A stretch of DNA of 64,000 nt from Acetobacteraceae bacterium B3987 (lineage in GTDB: Bacteria > Pseudomonadota > Alphaproteobacteria > Acetobacterales > Acetobacteraceae). Positions 27,350 to 36,121 of the stretch are shown one piece after another. The notes below the pieces were generated by a model. That model was not told where the DNA came from. It saw only the letters and a list, made by a program, of their open reading frames with translations, and searched no databases. The stretch is taken from positions 124,001 through 188,000 of the forward strand of contig JAFNMF010000030.1 of the NCBI GenBank assembly GCA_026537415.1. The letters run 5' to 3'. The stretch's first letter is position 1; each line of letters opens with the position of its first letter. The translations under genes and the position numbers were made by a program.

Positions 27350-29214
27350 ACCTCGGTTCCTTTCTCAACATCATCACCGATTTCTTCAAGCTCACGATCC
27401 ATCATGAACTGCATCGGTGAAGCACCCTCTTCGGCGGACGGAGCCGCCTCACGCATGAGGGCGAAAAGCTCACGCCCCGTACCGGCTGTCGCACGGTGCG
27501 GCTTGGTCGGCGTACGGGATGCCCATTCCTTCTCATCCACCAGAGCTTCCAGCTTGCCGGTGCGGGCACAGACACGGATGACGTCGCCATCACGCACCTT
27601 GGCGAGCGGACCACCCACCTGTGCTTCCGGCCCCACATGCACCACAGCTGGAACCTTACCGCTGGCACCAGAGAGACGGCCATCAGTCACCAGTGCGATC
27701 TTAAAGCCCTGATCCAGCTCGACACCGAGGGATGGGATCAGGTTGTGCAGCTCTGGCATACCGTTACCACGGGGGCCCTGACCAATGACGACCACCACCA
27801 CGTCACGATGCAGCTCGCCAGCCTTCTGGGCTTCCTTCACGGCTGTCTGAGACTGGAAGACACGGGCCGGAGCCTCGATGGTCAGCAAGTTATCTGCCAC
27901 GGCACTGGACTTGTACACACCACGGCCCAGATTGCCCTGAAGCAGCTGGATGCCACCGCCCGGATGGAACGGCTCTTTCGCACCACGCAGGATTTCCACA
28001 TCGCTGGAAGGCTTAGCAGGGGTGTAAACGACATTCTTGTCGTTACCCATCAGGGCACGCTTGGCGTAATCATCCAAACCATTTTCGGAAATGGTCGGTG
28101 CATCACGATGCAGCAGGCCAGCACCAGCCAGTTCAGAGATAACTGTCGGCAGACCGCCAACTTCGTTGAACTTGTTCACATCGGACGGGCCGCTCGGATA
28201 AACCTTGCAGAGTGTCGGCACAACAGCAGACAATTCAGCGAAGTCTTCCCAGTTCACGATGATACCAGCAGCACGGGCCACGGCCGGGATGTGGATGGTG
28301 TGGTTTGTGGACCCACCGGTTGCCATCAGACCAACAATCGCATTGACGATGGCCTTCTCATTGACAACCTCAGCCATTGGGCGAGGGTCTTTACCCTTGT
28401 TGCTGATTTCGACCAGACGATGCACCCCAGCACGGGTCATAGCCTGACGCAGCGGCGTATCAACCGGGATGAAGGAGGAATCCGGCATCATCAGCCCGAG
28501 GAACTCGGCCATCATCTGGTTGGTGTTGGCTGTACCGTAGAAAGTACAGGTCCCTTCGCTGTGGTAAGAGGCCATTTCGGCCTTCATCAGCTCGTCCTTA
28601 CCAATCTTGCCCTGCACGTAGAGCTGACGGACACGGACCTTTTCCTTGTTCGGCAAGCCGGATGTCATCGGGCCAGACGGGATCAGCATACCCGGCAGGT
28701 GACCGAAGCGCAGCGCACCCATCAGCAGACCCGGCACGATCTTATCGCAGATGCCCAGCAGAGCCACACCGTCATACATGGCATGGCTGAGACCAACAGC
28801 CGTGGACTGGGCGATCACGTCACGGGAGAACAGGGAGAGGTCCATCCCTTCCTGCCCCTGCGTGACACCGTCACACATAGCCGGGGCACCGCCAGCAACC
28901 TGTGCTGTGGCACCAACCTCGCGTGCAAAGACCTTCATCTGCTCTGGATAACGGCCATAAGGCTCGTGTGCGGAGAGCATATCGTTATAGGTCGTAATAA
29001 TCCCCAGATTGGGACGTTGCTCAAACACCAGCTCCTGCTTATCGGCAGCACTGGAGGCAGCAACGGCGTGAGCCAGATTGCCACAGGTCAGCCGGGACCT
29101 GTCTGCACCTTTTTCACGATTACGCTCCATAAGAGTGAGGTAACGACGGCGGGACGTCTTGGACCGCTCAATAATTCTGGACGTTACACTCTCAACAACG
29201 GAATTCAGAGACAT
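27346..29214 (-). CDS. edd: Phosphogluconate dehydratase
   Basis: Edd (622 residues from the ATG at 29214) dehydrates 6-phosphogluconate to KDPG with an iron-sulfur cluster. The start at M-S-L-N-S-V-V matches known Edd N-termini; a GTG-initiated extension of 21 codons to 29277 looks spurious. Family signatures are present: T-A-Q-V-A-G-G-A-P-A-M-C-D-G-V-T-Q-G, G-I-C-D-K-I-V-P-G and T-G-G-S-T-N-H. Conserved cysteines for the cluster are in the C-D-G and C-D-K motifs. It forms an operon with eda. In acetic acid bacteria this pathway is the main route for sugar-acid breakdown. Confidence 0.96.
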   Translation of the reverse strand: MSLNSVVESVTSRIIERSKTSRRRYLTLMERNREKGADRSRLTCGNLAHAVAASSAADKQELVFEQRPNLGIITTYNDMLSAHEPYGRYPEQMKVFAREVGATAQVAGGAPAMCDGVTQGQEGMDLSLFSRDVIAQSTAVGLSHAMYDGVALLGICDKIVPGLLMGALRFGHLPGMLIPSGPMTSGLPNKEKVRVRQLYVQGKIGKDELMKAEMASYHSEGTCTFYGTANTNQMMAEFLGLMMPDSSFIPVDTPLRQAMTRAGVHRLVEISNKGKDPRPMAEVVNEKAIVNAIVGLMATGGSTNHTIHIPAVARAAGIIVNWEDFAELSAVVPTLCKVYPSGPSDVNKFNEVGGLPTVISELAGAGLLHRDAPTISENGLDDYAKRALMGNDKNVVYTPAKPSSDVEILRGAKEPFHPGGGIQLLQGNLGRGVYKSSAVADNLLTIEAPARVFQSQTAVKEAQKAGELHRDVVVVVIGQGPRGNGMPELHNLIPSLGVELDQGFKIALVTDGRLSGASGKVPAVVHVGPEAQVGGPLAKVRDGDVIRVCARTGKLEALVDEKEWASRTPTKPHRATAGTGRELFALMREAAPSAEEGASPMQFMMDRELEEIGDDVEKGTEV

Positions 29215-29544
29215 TGAAGCACTCGCTGTTCGGCTGGACACCCCACAGACAGACGGATAATTCCCCCTGAGAGACACGGCATCATATTATCATCCGCTCG
29301 CTTTCCATTTCTAACCAAGGAAAGCATGCACCGCCTTTTGTAAGGAAAGACGCTTCCACGGGCAAGCGGGCCACCTATGCACATCTTGGTCATCACCGTC
29401 TCATTCATGACAAAGCCACGCCATAAAAAACCGTAGTTTTTGAGGGTTTCTCAAGAAAAAACCCAGCTGAAGCCTCATGCTGCCATGCATGAAACTCCAG
29501 TCTGGGCTTTGTGAAACGAACCCCTCCACATGGCGGAGAGGACC
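29215..29544. other. Intergenic region upstream of edd
   Basis: This spacer holds the leader of edd and the terminator of the lytic transglycosylase gene (29450-29506). I looked for a clear promoter for edd-eda and did not find a convincing -35/-10 pair. Confidence 0.5.
29450..29506 (-). terminator. Intrinsic terminator of the lytic transglycosylase gene
   Basis: On the minus strand a long stem (CCCAG with CTGGG, inner CATGC with GCATG) is followed by TTTTTT. It lies about 40 bases beyond the stop at 29545. Confidence 0.7.
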
Positions 29545-31488
29545 TTAACTGGGCGAGTCACGCCCCTGTTCCTCCTCCCGGAAGCTTGGCCACTGCCCAT
29601 CCGCCAGAGAAACGAGCGATGGCGTAGCAACATGGAGACGGCGGCCATACACCCAGTCATTGGTCAGAACATTACGGACATATTGCCGTGTTTCCGCACT
29701 GGGCAGACACTCAATGAACATCAGCGGATCCTGAAGGCCCTTCTGCCCGCTTTCCCACCGGATGATGGCCTGCGGTCCCGCATTGTAAGACGCCAGAACC
29801 TTCAGCAGGGAAGCTCCATCGCTCTGCTCACTCTGAGCGAGGCTGCGGGCCAGATAGAGCATATAAAGCTGGCCAACCTCCAGATTGTAGCCCGGCTCCC
29901 TCAAACGCTGCTGCATTGCCTGATTGAAGTCGTCGCTAGAGGCCGCTGCCACTGTCTGCGGGAGGTGATACTGCTCACTCACAAAGCTGGCCGTCTTGGG
30001 GCGTACCTGCATCATCCCATAAGCCCCGGCGGCAGAAGAGGCAGCAGCATCAAAATTAGATTCCATCCGGGCCACCGCATAAACCAGAGCCGAAGACAGG
30101 CGGAACCCATGGTGAGGATGGAGGTCAGGCAGTGGCCCCAGAACATCCTTGAAGCCTTTATGGTCCAACTTTGCCAGAGCTTGCTGCATTTGGTCAGCCA
30201 AGGAGCGCATCCCCGCCTTCCTGACGACAAGCTGGAGAGAATGTGCCCGGACAGGGTCCACAAGCGCATCCTGCCACATCTGTCGAGCCAGCATCTCAGC
30301 CCGTCCCTGCTCCCCAATCTGGATCAGAGCGAAAAGATGCGCCCCCTCAGCCATAGCGGAAACAACATTGATATCCACTTCACTCAGAGTCGCCTGCTTT
30401 GCCCCAGCCCGCCCAATCGTGGAAAGGACACCGGATACAGCAGCCGCTTCCCGTGACTTATCTGAATGGAGCAAACGCCCAGCCAACAGGCCATAAAAAC
30501 TTTCACTCTGTACCGAAGCCCGACGCAGCCATGTATGGTACAAGGCCATATTACCGTGCCGCTCTGCGACACGTCCGGCCCAGAAGGACGCTGCCGCCTG
30601 TATGTCACCATCCGTCTGCTCAGCATTGGCGGCTGTCTCAAACAAGCTATAGGCAGCATCAAGCTGTCCCTCTCGCCATGCTGCAAGACCGGCAGCATAG
30701 GCAGGAAACCCGACCCGATATTCTCCCTTCTCCAGCCCAGCAGACCCGACACGCAGTGCCGTCCGGGTATCCCCCTGGCTAAGAGCCTGCATAGCAATCT
30801 CACCATGCAGCTGCGCCGCATAAGCGGAAGATATACCTGGCACGGCACGCAACTGAACTAGTGCCTGACGGACACCTTTCTCACCAGAGGAAGCCTTGTC
30901 CAGAAGGTCCCGTTCCAGCAATCCATTACGTATCAGTGTCTGGGAAAAAGGAACAACCCGATCGGACTGCTGAATATCTGCAACATCCCGATACCCAGAG
31001 GAGAAAGAGACACTAGGGGCAGAGCCCCCCTTACGAAGCTCTTCCAGCTTCTGCTTCAGCAGTGGGGCATCAGGAAGAGCAGGATAACGGTGAAGCCAAT
31101 CTGTAAGCTGGGCCTCGGATGGGTGAAAATATATGCTCAGATAGCGTTCTGCCAGATAATCTGACAATAGGAGCTGCCCTGCTGTACCATCCGTTCCCGG
31201 ACCGTGAGTAAGCTCCCCCAGCCGGGCAACATCCCCAGCACGCACCGCCGCAAAGAGCGTCTTATAGTGTCTAGCTACCGAAGCCGACAACGGATGTGGC
31301 AGGGAAACCCCCGCCGTGGAAGAAGGTGGTGCATCGTGGCCCTCACCGTCTGGATGCTCCGGCACGTGGGACGGAAAAGGAATAGCCTGCCCCTGCGCCG
31401 GAAAAACAGTGTTTCCCGCCAGAATGGCAGCACCGAGAACGGCACCACGCCACGCTGCGGGAGACCCACATGGCAATATCCATCGCAT
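29545..31488 (-). CDS. Soluble lytic murein transglycosylase (Slt70-like)
   Basis: A 647-residue periplasmic enzyme that cleaves peptidoglycan glycan strands to anhydromuropeptides. The N-terminus has an export signal of about 34 residues (A-W-R-G-A-V-L-G-A-A-I-L-A-G-N). A long alpha-helical superhelix (U-domain like) fills residues ~60-430. The C-terminal SLT domain contains R-M-E-S-N-F-D with the catalytic Glu near residue 478, followed by A-A-G-A-Y-G-M-M-Q-V, and N-A-G-P-Q-A-I near residue 567. The domain order and length fit Slt70. It is monocistronic, with a hairpin-plus-T-run terminator. Confidence 0.92.
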   Translation of the reverse strand: MRWILPCGSPAAWRGAVLGAAILAGNTVFPAQGQAIPFPSHVPEHPDGEGHDAPPSSTAGVSLPHPLSASVARHYKTLFAAVRAGDVARLGELTHGPGTDGTAGQLLLSDYLAERYLSIYFHPSEAQLTDWLHRYPALPDAPLLKQKLEELRKGGSAPSVSFSSGYRDVADIQQSDRVVPFSQTLIRNGLLERDLLDKASSGEKGVRQALVQLRAVPGISSAYAAQLHGEIAMQALSQGDTRTALRVGSAGLEKGEYRVGFPAYAAGLAAWREGQLDAAYSLFETAANAEQTDGDIQAAASFWAGRVAERHGNMALYHTWLRRASVQSESFYGLLAGRLLHSDKSREAAAVSGVLSTIGRAGAKQATLSEVDINVVSAMAEGAHLFALIQIGEQGRAEMLARQMWQDALVDPVRAHSLQLVVRKAGMRSLADQMQQALAKLDHKGFKDVLGPLPDLHPHHGFRLSSALVYAVARMESNFDAAASSAAGAYGMMQVRPKTASFVSEQYHLPQTVAAASSDDFNQAMQQRLREPGYNLEVGQLYMLYLARSLAQSEQSDGASLLKVLASYNAGPQAIIRWESGQKGLQDPLMFIECLPSAETRQYVRNVLTNDWVYGRRLHVATPSLVSLADGQWPSFREEEQGRDSPS

Positions 31489-31739
31489 AATGCTGGGGGG
31501 AGTAACCCGGTTTTATGTTTCTGACAACCCTTGACGTTCGGGCACATAATTCCAGTGTGCCTTTTACACTAACGCCTCCCTAGTGAAGAATCCAGAATAT
31601 TCTTTTGATTTTACACGCTGTTAGTCTTTTTTTTACTCTCGGCCACCGACAAGATTAAAAAACCGTCAATTTTATCTCCGTCGTATCCCTCATACCCCCT
31701 TTTCAGGGTTTATCGCCATAACGACTCGGCGACTCACCC

Positions 31740-32537
31740 CTACTTTGGAGACAGAGTCTCTCCCAGAAAGAGCATATCCACCCACAGGGTCTTCCGCCGC
31801 CCGGCATTCTCACCCAGCTGAGCCGGATGCCAAAGAGGCAAGAGAGGAACAGGCTCATCCAACCCGGGGATATGCGCCTCATGCCAGCGACCACGCAACT
31901 GGCTCAGACGAGATGTTTTCTGCAACAACATGAAGGTAGGCGTACTGCCCATCGTGACGATCCGTTTAGGGCGTGCCAAAGCGACTGCCCTATGCAAAAT
32001 AGGCAGGCAGGCTTCCACATCACGTTGCGACACACGCTGCCCCCCCGGCGGCCGCCACGGAATGGCCGGTGCCATGGAAAGCTGTGCCCGTTCCAGCCCT
32101 ATGGAAGACAGAATCCTGTCCAGCAGCCCCCCCATAGGGCCGGCAAACAACGTCCCGTGTCTGTCTTCATCTTCGTTTGGAACATCCCCGACCAGCAGAA
32201 ACGGTGCATCCTCCACAATGACCGGTGCCAGATGATGCTTAGCTGTCCGCATCAAGCTAACCCCCGGGAGCTGCTGGCTGGCCTTCATCAGGGCAGGCAC
32301 ATCCTTAGCAGTAGCAATCTCTGCTAGAACCTCATCCAACCCTTTTATGACACGGCGGGGCGCAGCAGGCCGCCGCACAGAAGCAGGCGGGCGGACGGGA
32401 GACTGCCTGAGCTGGACAGGACTCTCCTCCCAGACATCCCACGGCATATCTTCCATAAGGCCATCAACCCCCCATTCCTGATGGAGACGGAGAGCAGCAA
32501 GGGCGTCCTGAGCGGAACAGGCCGGGAAAGATGCCAT
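31740..32537 (-). CDS. Uracil-DNA-glycosylase-family protein
   Basis: A 265-residue protein of the family 4/5-like uracil-DNA glycosylase superfamily. The catalytic region carries V-G-D-V-P-N-E-D-E-D-R-H-G-T-L-F-A-G-P-M-G-G-L-L, matching motif I (G-E-A-P-G-x-x-E-D...G-x-P-F-V-G). A late H-P-A-Q-L matches motif II (H-P-x-x-L). Only two cysteines are visible (residue 7 and about residue 185), so the four-cysteine iron-sulfur site of classical family 4 enzymes is missing. It may therefore be a diverged or cluster-free member, and uracil excision is not certain. The first ~90 residues are variable and Pro-rich. It stands alone. Confidence 0.75.
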   Translation of the reverse strand: MASFPACSAQDALAALRLHQEWGVDGLMEDMPWDVWEESPVQLRQSPVRPPASVRRPAAPRRVIKGLDEVLAEIATAKDVPALMKASQQLPGVSLMRTAKHHLAPVIVEDAPFLLVGDVPNEDEDRHGTLFAGPMGGLLDRILSSIGLERAQLSMAPAIPWRPPGGQRVSQRDVEACLPILHRAVALARPKRIVTMGSTPTFMLLQKTSRLSQLRGRWHEAHIPGLDEPVPLLPLWHPAQLGENAGRRKTLWVDMLFLGETLSPK

Positions 32538-32722
32538 AATGAACGAGGACTCTTCTCTACAGTTCCAAGGGGATGAAGGGACGACTTCCGCCCCTCATGG
32601 TCTTTGACCTCCCAATTTGTTACATAGCCTCATTAGAAATGAACACCCCTCCCCCGGACACGAAGGCCGTACAGACGGCTTAGCCCACCCTGTCCGCCCT
32701 TTTTCTGCAAGGATGCCCTGAC

Positions 32723-33619
32723 ATGGCGATGCATCAGGATATGGCTCACGCCAAAATCAATCTGTACCTTCACGTCACCGGTCGCCGTGAGGATGGGTAC
32801 CATCTGTTGGATAGTCTGGCTGTCTTCGCCGGGGCTGGTGACCGCCTTCACCTTTCCCCTACCACACAGGGTCATGAAGATCATCTTACGCTTCAGGGGC
32901 CTTTCTCAAAGGGGCTGGAGGCTGATGGGGACAATCTCGTCCTGAAGGCAGCACGAGGCCTGCGCCAAACTCAGGGAGATACCGGAAACACCTTCCCCGC
33001 CGCCTCCCTACTGCTTGAGAAACATCTTCCCGTTGCGTCTGGCATTGGTGGTGGCTCTGCTGATGCCGCCTGTGCGCTGCGCCTACTCACCCATTTCTGG
33101 AATCTACCGCCAGAAACAGCCATCCATGTTGCTCCCACCCTTGGAGCGGACGTTCCGGTCTGTCTGGCGCAAAAAGCCACACGCATGGAAGGCATTGGCG
33201 AAATCCTAACGGCTGCCCCACCTCTGCCAAAAATGGGCATGATATTGGTTAATCCGGGTGTCAGCGTCTCAACCCCCAGTATCTTCAAACGACTGGCTGC
33301 AACAGGAGGCATCAAAGCCCGTACCCCCCTTACATTCCCAGCAGAAGGCTGGCCTTCGCTGGATGCTCTGGTCAGCTTTCTGGACCAAACAGACAATGAC
33401 CTCCAACCCCACGCCATCGCTCAGGAACCTGTCATAGCCACGGTACTAGAGCATCTGGCTGCGCTACCGCATGTAAGGTTCAGCCGCATGAGTGGTTCTG
33501 GTGCCACCTGTTTTGCCCTGTTCGACAGTGCAGAACAGGCAGTCCAAGCCGCAAAGCAGCTTGCAGAACAGGATGCCGCCCAAACATGGTGGCACTGGGC
33601 TGGCCCCGTCCTGCCCTGA
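32723..33619 (+). CDS. ispE: 4-diphosphocytidyl-2-C-methyl-D-erythritol kinase
   Basis: IspE (298 residues) phosphorylates CDP-methylerythritol, the fourth step of the non-mevalonate isoprenoid pathway. It is a GHMP kinase with the family opening A-H-A-K-I-N-L-Y-L-H-V-T-G-R-R-E-D-G-Y-H and the glycine-rich ATP loop V-A-S-G-I-G-G-G-S-A-D-A at about residues 105-116. The C-terminal M-S-G-S-G-A-T-C-F motif is present. It is a single gene, convergent with the small exported protein at 33697 and separated from it by a bidirectional terminator. Confidence 0.96.
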   Translation: MAMHQDMAHAKINLYLHVTGRREDGYHLLDSLAVFAGAGDRLHLSPTTQGHEDHLTLQGPFSKGLEADGDNLVLKAARGLRQTQGDTGNTFPAASLLLEKHLPVASGIGGGSADAACALRLLTHFWNLPPETAIHVAPTLGADVPVCLAQKATRMEGIGEILTAAPPLPKMGMILVNPGVSVSTPSIFKRLAATGGIKARTPLTFPAEGWPSLDALVSFLDQTDNDLQPHAIAQEPVIATVLEHLAALPHVRFSRMSGSGATCFALFDSAEQAVQAAKQLAEQDAAQTWWHWAGPVLP

Positions 33620-33638
33620 CCTCACCCACTCCGCCAAC

Positions 33639-33670
33639 AAAAAAGGCCCGCTACAGGAGCGGGCCTTCTT
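33639..33670. terminator. Bidirectional intrinsic terminator
   Basis: An 8-bp GC-rich stem (GGCCCGCT / AGCGGGCC, extended by AA/TT) has a run of A on its left and T on its right. It can terminate ispE on the plus strand and the facing gene on the minus strand. Confidence 0.85.
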
Positions 33671-33696
33671 CATATTTAGAGGAACCGGAGAGCCGC

Positions 33697-34200
33697 TTAC
33701 TGCGCTGCTCCCTTCAGATGAGCGTTACATTCGGAGTAATACCCGCCGCCCTTCTGAATCCATTTCAGATTACCATTCCGTCCACTGCTCTTGTTCGCAT
33801 TATACTGAGCCAGACACGTCTTCATACGAGCCTTGCCCGGTGAGAGAGAGGCAAACTCTGGTGCAACCCGAGCCGGAAACAGAGCAGAGCCACTGGCAAC
33901 AGGAGCAATGGCAGATGCAGCAGCCGGTTTACTGGCTCCAGCAGGTGCAGGCTGAGCCGAAGACGCTGGGGCCGGAGACTGGGACGGGGCTATACCGGCA
34001 CCCCCAGCGCAGTACCCTGTCTTGAAGTCAGCGTATTTCTGGCCACTCAGCGTATTGGCCTTTTTGGCCTCGTTAAAAGCCTTACGGCAGGCCTCAGCGG
34101 ACAATTTCCCCGCCGGGGCTGAAGCCGGCACCGCAAAGGCACCCTGAACACCCAATACAGAACATGCCACCATAGGCAGGCACAGACGCAGCAGCTTCAT
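33697..34200 (-). CDS. Small exported protein with two Cys-containing repeats
   Basis: A 167-residue exported protein. The ATG at 34200 (preceded by AGAAGGGG) opens a signal peptide of about 23 residues ending near A-F-A. The mature protein has two Cys-bearing helical segments, one at each end (E-A-C-R-K-A-F-N-E-A-K and R-M-K-T-C-L-A-Q-Y-N-A-N-K). A linker of about 50 residues rich in Ala, Pro and Ser lies between. The segments recall PsiF-type repeats, but the likeness is weak. No function is known. It ends at a bidirectional terminator shared with ispE. Confidence 0.75.
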   Translation of the reverse strand: MKLLRLCLPMVACSVLGVQGAFAVPASAPAGKLSAEACRKAFNEAKKANTLSGQKYADFKTGYCAGGAGIAPSQSPAPASSAQPAPAGASKPAAASAIAPVASGSALFPARVAPEFASLSPGKARMKTCLAQYNANKSSGRNGNLKWIQKGGGYYSECNAHLKGAAQ

Positions 34201-34321
34201 AGACGTACCCCTTCTCATTGTTCGTGATCAGGCTGAATGCCGGACACCAAAATAGAAGATTCCAGCCTTATAGGGCTGTCCTGCCTCCGACAAGAGGCAA
34301 AACATCCCCTAACGCTCACCC

Positions 34322-35593
34322 TTAGTTCAACCGTTCACCATGCTGGGTCAGATCAAGCCCCATCTGTTCCTCTTCGGAAGAGACACGCATCCCGATCAAC
34401 CGATCGACAACCCAGAAGATGAGAGCTGTCAGCAGAACGGACCAGACGACCGTTACACCAACAGCCTCGGCCTGCCGGAGCAGCTGGCTCCACCCGCCGC
34501 TCACGCCAGCCGGGCTGGAAGCTGTGGCAGAAAGCGGCCCATAGGCGAACACACCTGTCAGAAGGGCACCAACGATACCCCCCACACCATGCACACCGAA
34601 GGCATCAAGACTGTCATCATAGCCCAGCTTATTCTTCAACACCGCTGCGCTATAGAAGCAGATACCACCCGCAGCTAGCCCAATAATCAGTGCGCCACCG
34701 GGCAGTACGAAACCAGCAGCCGGCGTCACAGCTACAAGGCCCGCCACCGCACCGGACACAATGCCAAGTGCTGTCGGCTTACCATGCCGCCACCATTCCA
34801 CCAGCATCCAGCCAACACCACCGCCAGCCGCAGCAATCTGCGTTGTCAGCATGGCCATGCCCGCACGGCCATTCGCTCCCAATGCCGACCCGGCATTGAA
34901 ACCAAACCAGCCCACCCAGAGCAAAGAGGCCCCGATAATGGCATAGGCCAGATTATGCGGGGACATATCATCACGCTTCAGGCCATAACGACGGCCAATC
35001 ATGATGGCACAGACCAGACCAGCCACACCGGAATTGATATGAACGACCGTTCCACCGGCAAAATCCACAGCACCAAGACCGGCTACCCAGCCCAGCGGAC
35101 TCCAGACCCAATGAGCAATGGGGGAATAAACCAGCAAGGACCAGAGGATTGTAAACACGCAGAGTGCCGAAAAACGGATTCGCCCAGCGAAAGCACCTGT
35201 CAGCAGGGCAGGCGTGATAATGGCAAAAGTCATCTGATACATCAGATAGACACTTTCCGGGATAGTCATAGGCGTTTCGGCGGAAGTACCAGCCCCCAGC
35301 GTGAAAGCACCATCCGCTCCCTGATGAATATGGTCCGCAATCCCCCGCAGGAAGAAGCGAGACATATCTCCAATCCATGCCGTGCCTGTCGTAAAGGCCA
35401 GACTATAGCCCAGCACGATCCAGACAATGCTGACGATACAGCATATCCCAAAAGACTGAATCATGGTGGACAGTACGTTCTTCCGCCGCACCATACCGGC
35501 ATAGAACAATGCAAGACCGGGAATGGTCATCAACAGCACCAGAGCCGTGCTGACCAGCATCCATGAGGTATCACCCGTATCAATCGCACGCAT
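34322..35593 (-). CDS. amtB: Ammonium transporter
   Basis: AmtB (423 residues) conducts ammonium into the cell. About 11 membrane segments are seen, with the A-L-F-Y-A-G-M-V-R-R-K-N signature at the start and the twin-histidine channel region (D-F-A-G-G-T-V-V-H-I-N-S-G and a later D-A-F-G-V-H-G-V-G-G). The gene overlaps the upstream PII gene at TGATG, the classical glnK-amtB arrangement; PII blocks the channel when nitrogen is plentiful. Confidence 0.96.
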   Translation of the reverse strand: MRAIDTGDTSWMLVSTALVLLMTIPGLALFYAGMVRRKNVLSTMIQSFGICCIVSIVWIVLGYSLAFTTGTAWIGDMSRFFLRGIADHIHQGADGAFTLGAGTSAETPMTIPESVYLMYQMTFAIITPALLTGAFAGRIRFSALCVFTILWSLLVYSPIAHWVWSPLGWVAGLGAVDFAGGTVVHINSGVAGLVCAIMIGRRYGLKRDDMSPHNLAYAIIGASLLWVGWFGFNAGSALGANGRAGMAMLTTQIAAAGGGVGWMLVEWWRHGKPTALGIVSGAVAGLVAVTPAAGFVLPGGALIIGLAAGGICFYSAAVLKNKLGYDDSLDAFGVHGVGGIVGALLTGVFAYGPLSATASSPAGVSGGWSQLLRQAEAVGVTVVWSVLLTALIFWVVDRLIGMRVSSEEEQMGLDLTQHGERLN

Positions 35594-35931
35594 CAGAGAG
35601 CCCCCTCACCGGTTTCGCCCGTCCGAATACGGACCATCTGTTCCACATTGGTAACCATGATCTTCCCGTCACCGATGCGCCCTGTCCGAGCTGCCTCGGT
35701 GATGGCATGAATAATGTCGGGCACACGTTCATCCAACACGACCGTTTCCACCTTAATCTTGGCAATGAAATTGATCGTATATTCCGCCCCACGGTAAATC
35801 TCCGTCTGGCCTTTCTGACGCCCAAAGCCACGAACCTCCGTTACCGTAAGGCCATGAACACCAAGCTCAGCAAGAGCTTCCCGTACATCATCCAGTTTGA
35901 ATGGCTTTATGATCGCCGTTACAAGTTTCAT
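35593..35931 (-). CDS. glnK: PII nitrogen regulatory protein
   Basis: A 112-residue trimeric signal protein that senses 2-oxoglutarate, ATP and nitrogen status. Tyr51 in R-G-A-E-Y-T-I-N-F is the site of uridylylation, and the T-loop is complete. Its stop overlaps the amtB start by one base, so its main partner is the transporter. I use the name glnK because of that linkage; sequence alone does not separate it from GlnB. Upstream there is a TGGCACG half-site but no proper sigma-54 promoter. Confidence 0.93.
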   Translation of the reverse strand: MKLVTAIIKPFKLDDVREALAELGVHGLTVTEVRGFGRQKGQTEIYRGAEYTINFIAKIKVETVVLDERVPDIIHAITEAARTGRIGDGKIMVTNVEQMVRIRTGETGEGAL

Positions 35932-36121
35932 CCCCTACAGCCCCTCTCCCATGGCTCTTTACTCTGCTTGAAGATGAAATCGTGCCACCTTCATAACGAT
36001 TTCTGCAAGACTTTCTTTTCGGTAAGGATGGCGTTAGACACGGTAGACCAGCTCCCCAGCCGAAAGTGCCACTATAGTGGGAGCATCCTGCCATCCGTCA
36101 GGCCAGGAAGGAGCATCTGTT

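Noticed and set aside
27496-29217. A 573-codon open frame on the plus strand opposite edd
   Set aside because: It mirrors the coding frame of edd; the protein has low-complexity His/Thr-rich composition and no family features. Long antisense frames are common at this base composition.
35981-35987. TGGCACG on the minus strand upstream of glnK, like the -24 box of a sigma-54 promoter
   Set aside because: The expected TTGC element 4-5 bases downstream is missing (the sequence reads ATTTCATCT), so it is not a credible sigma-54 promoter.
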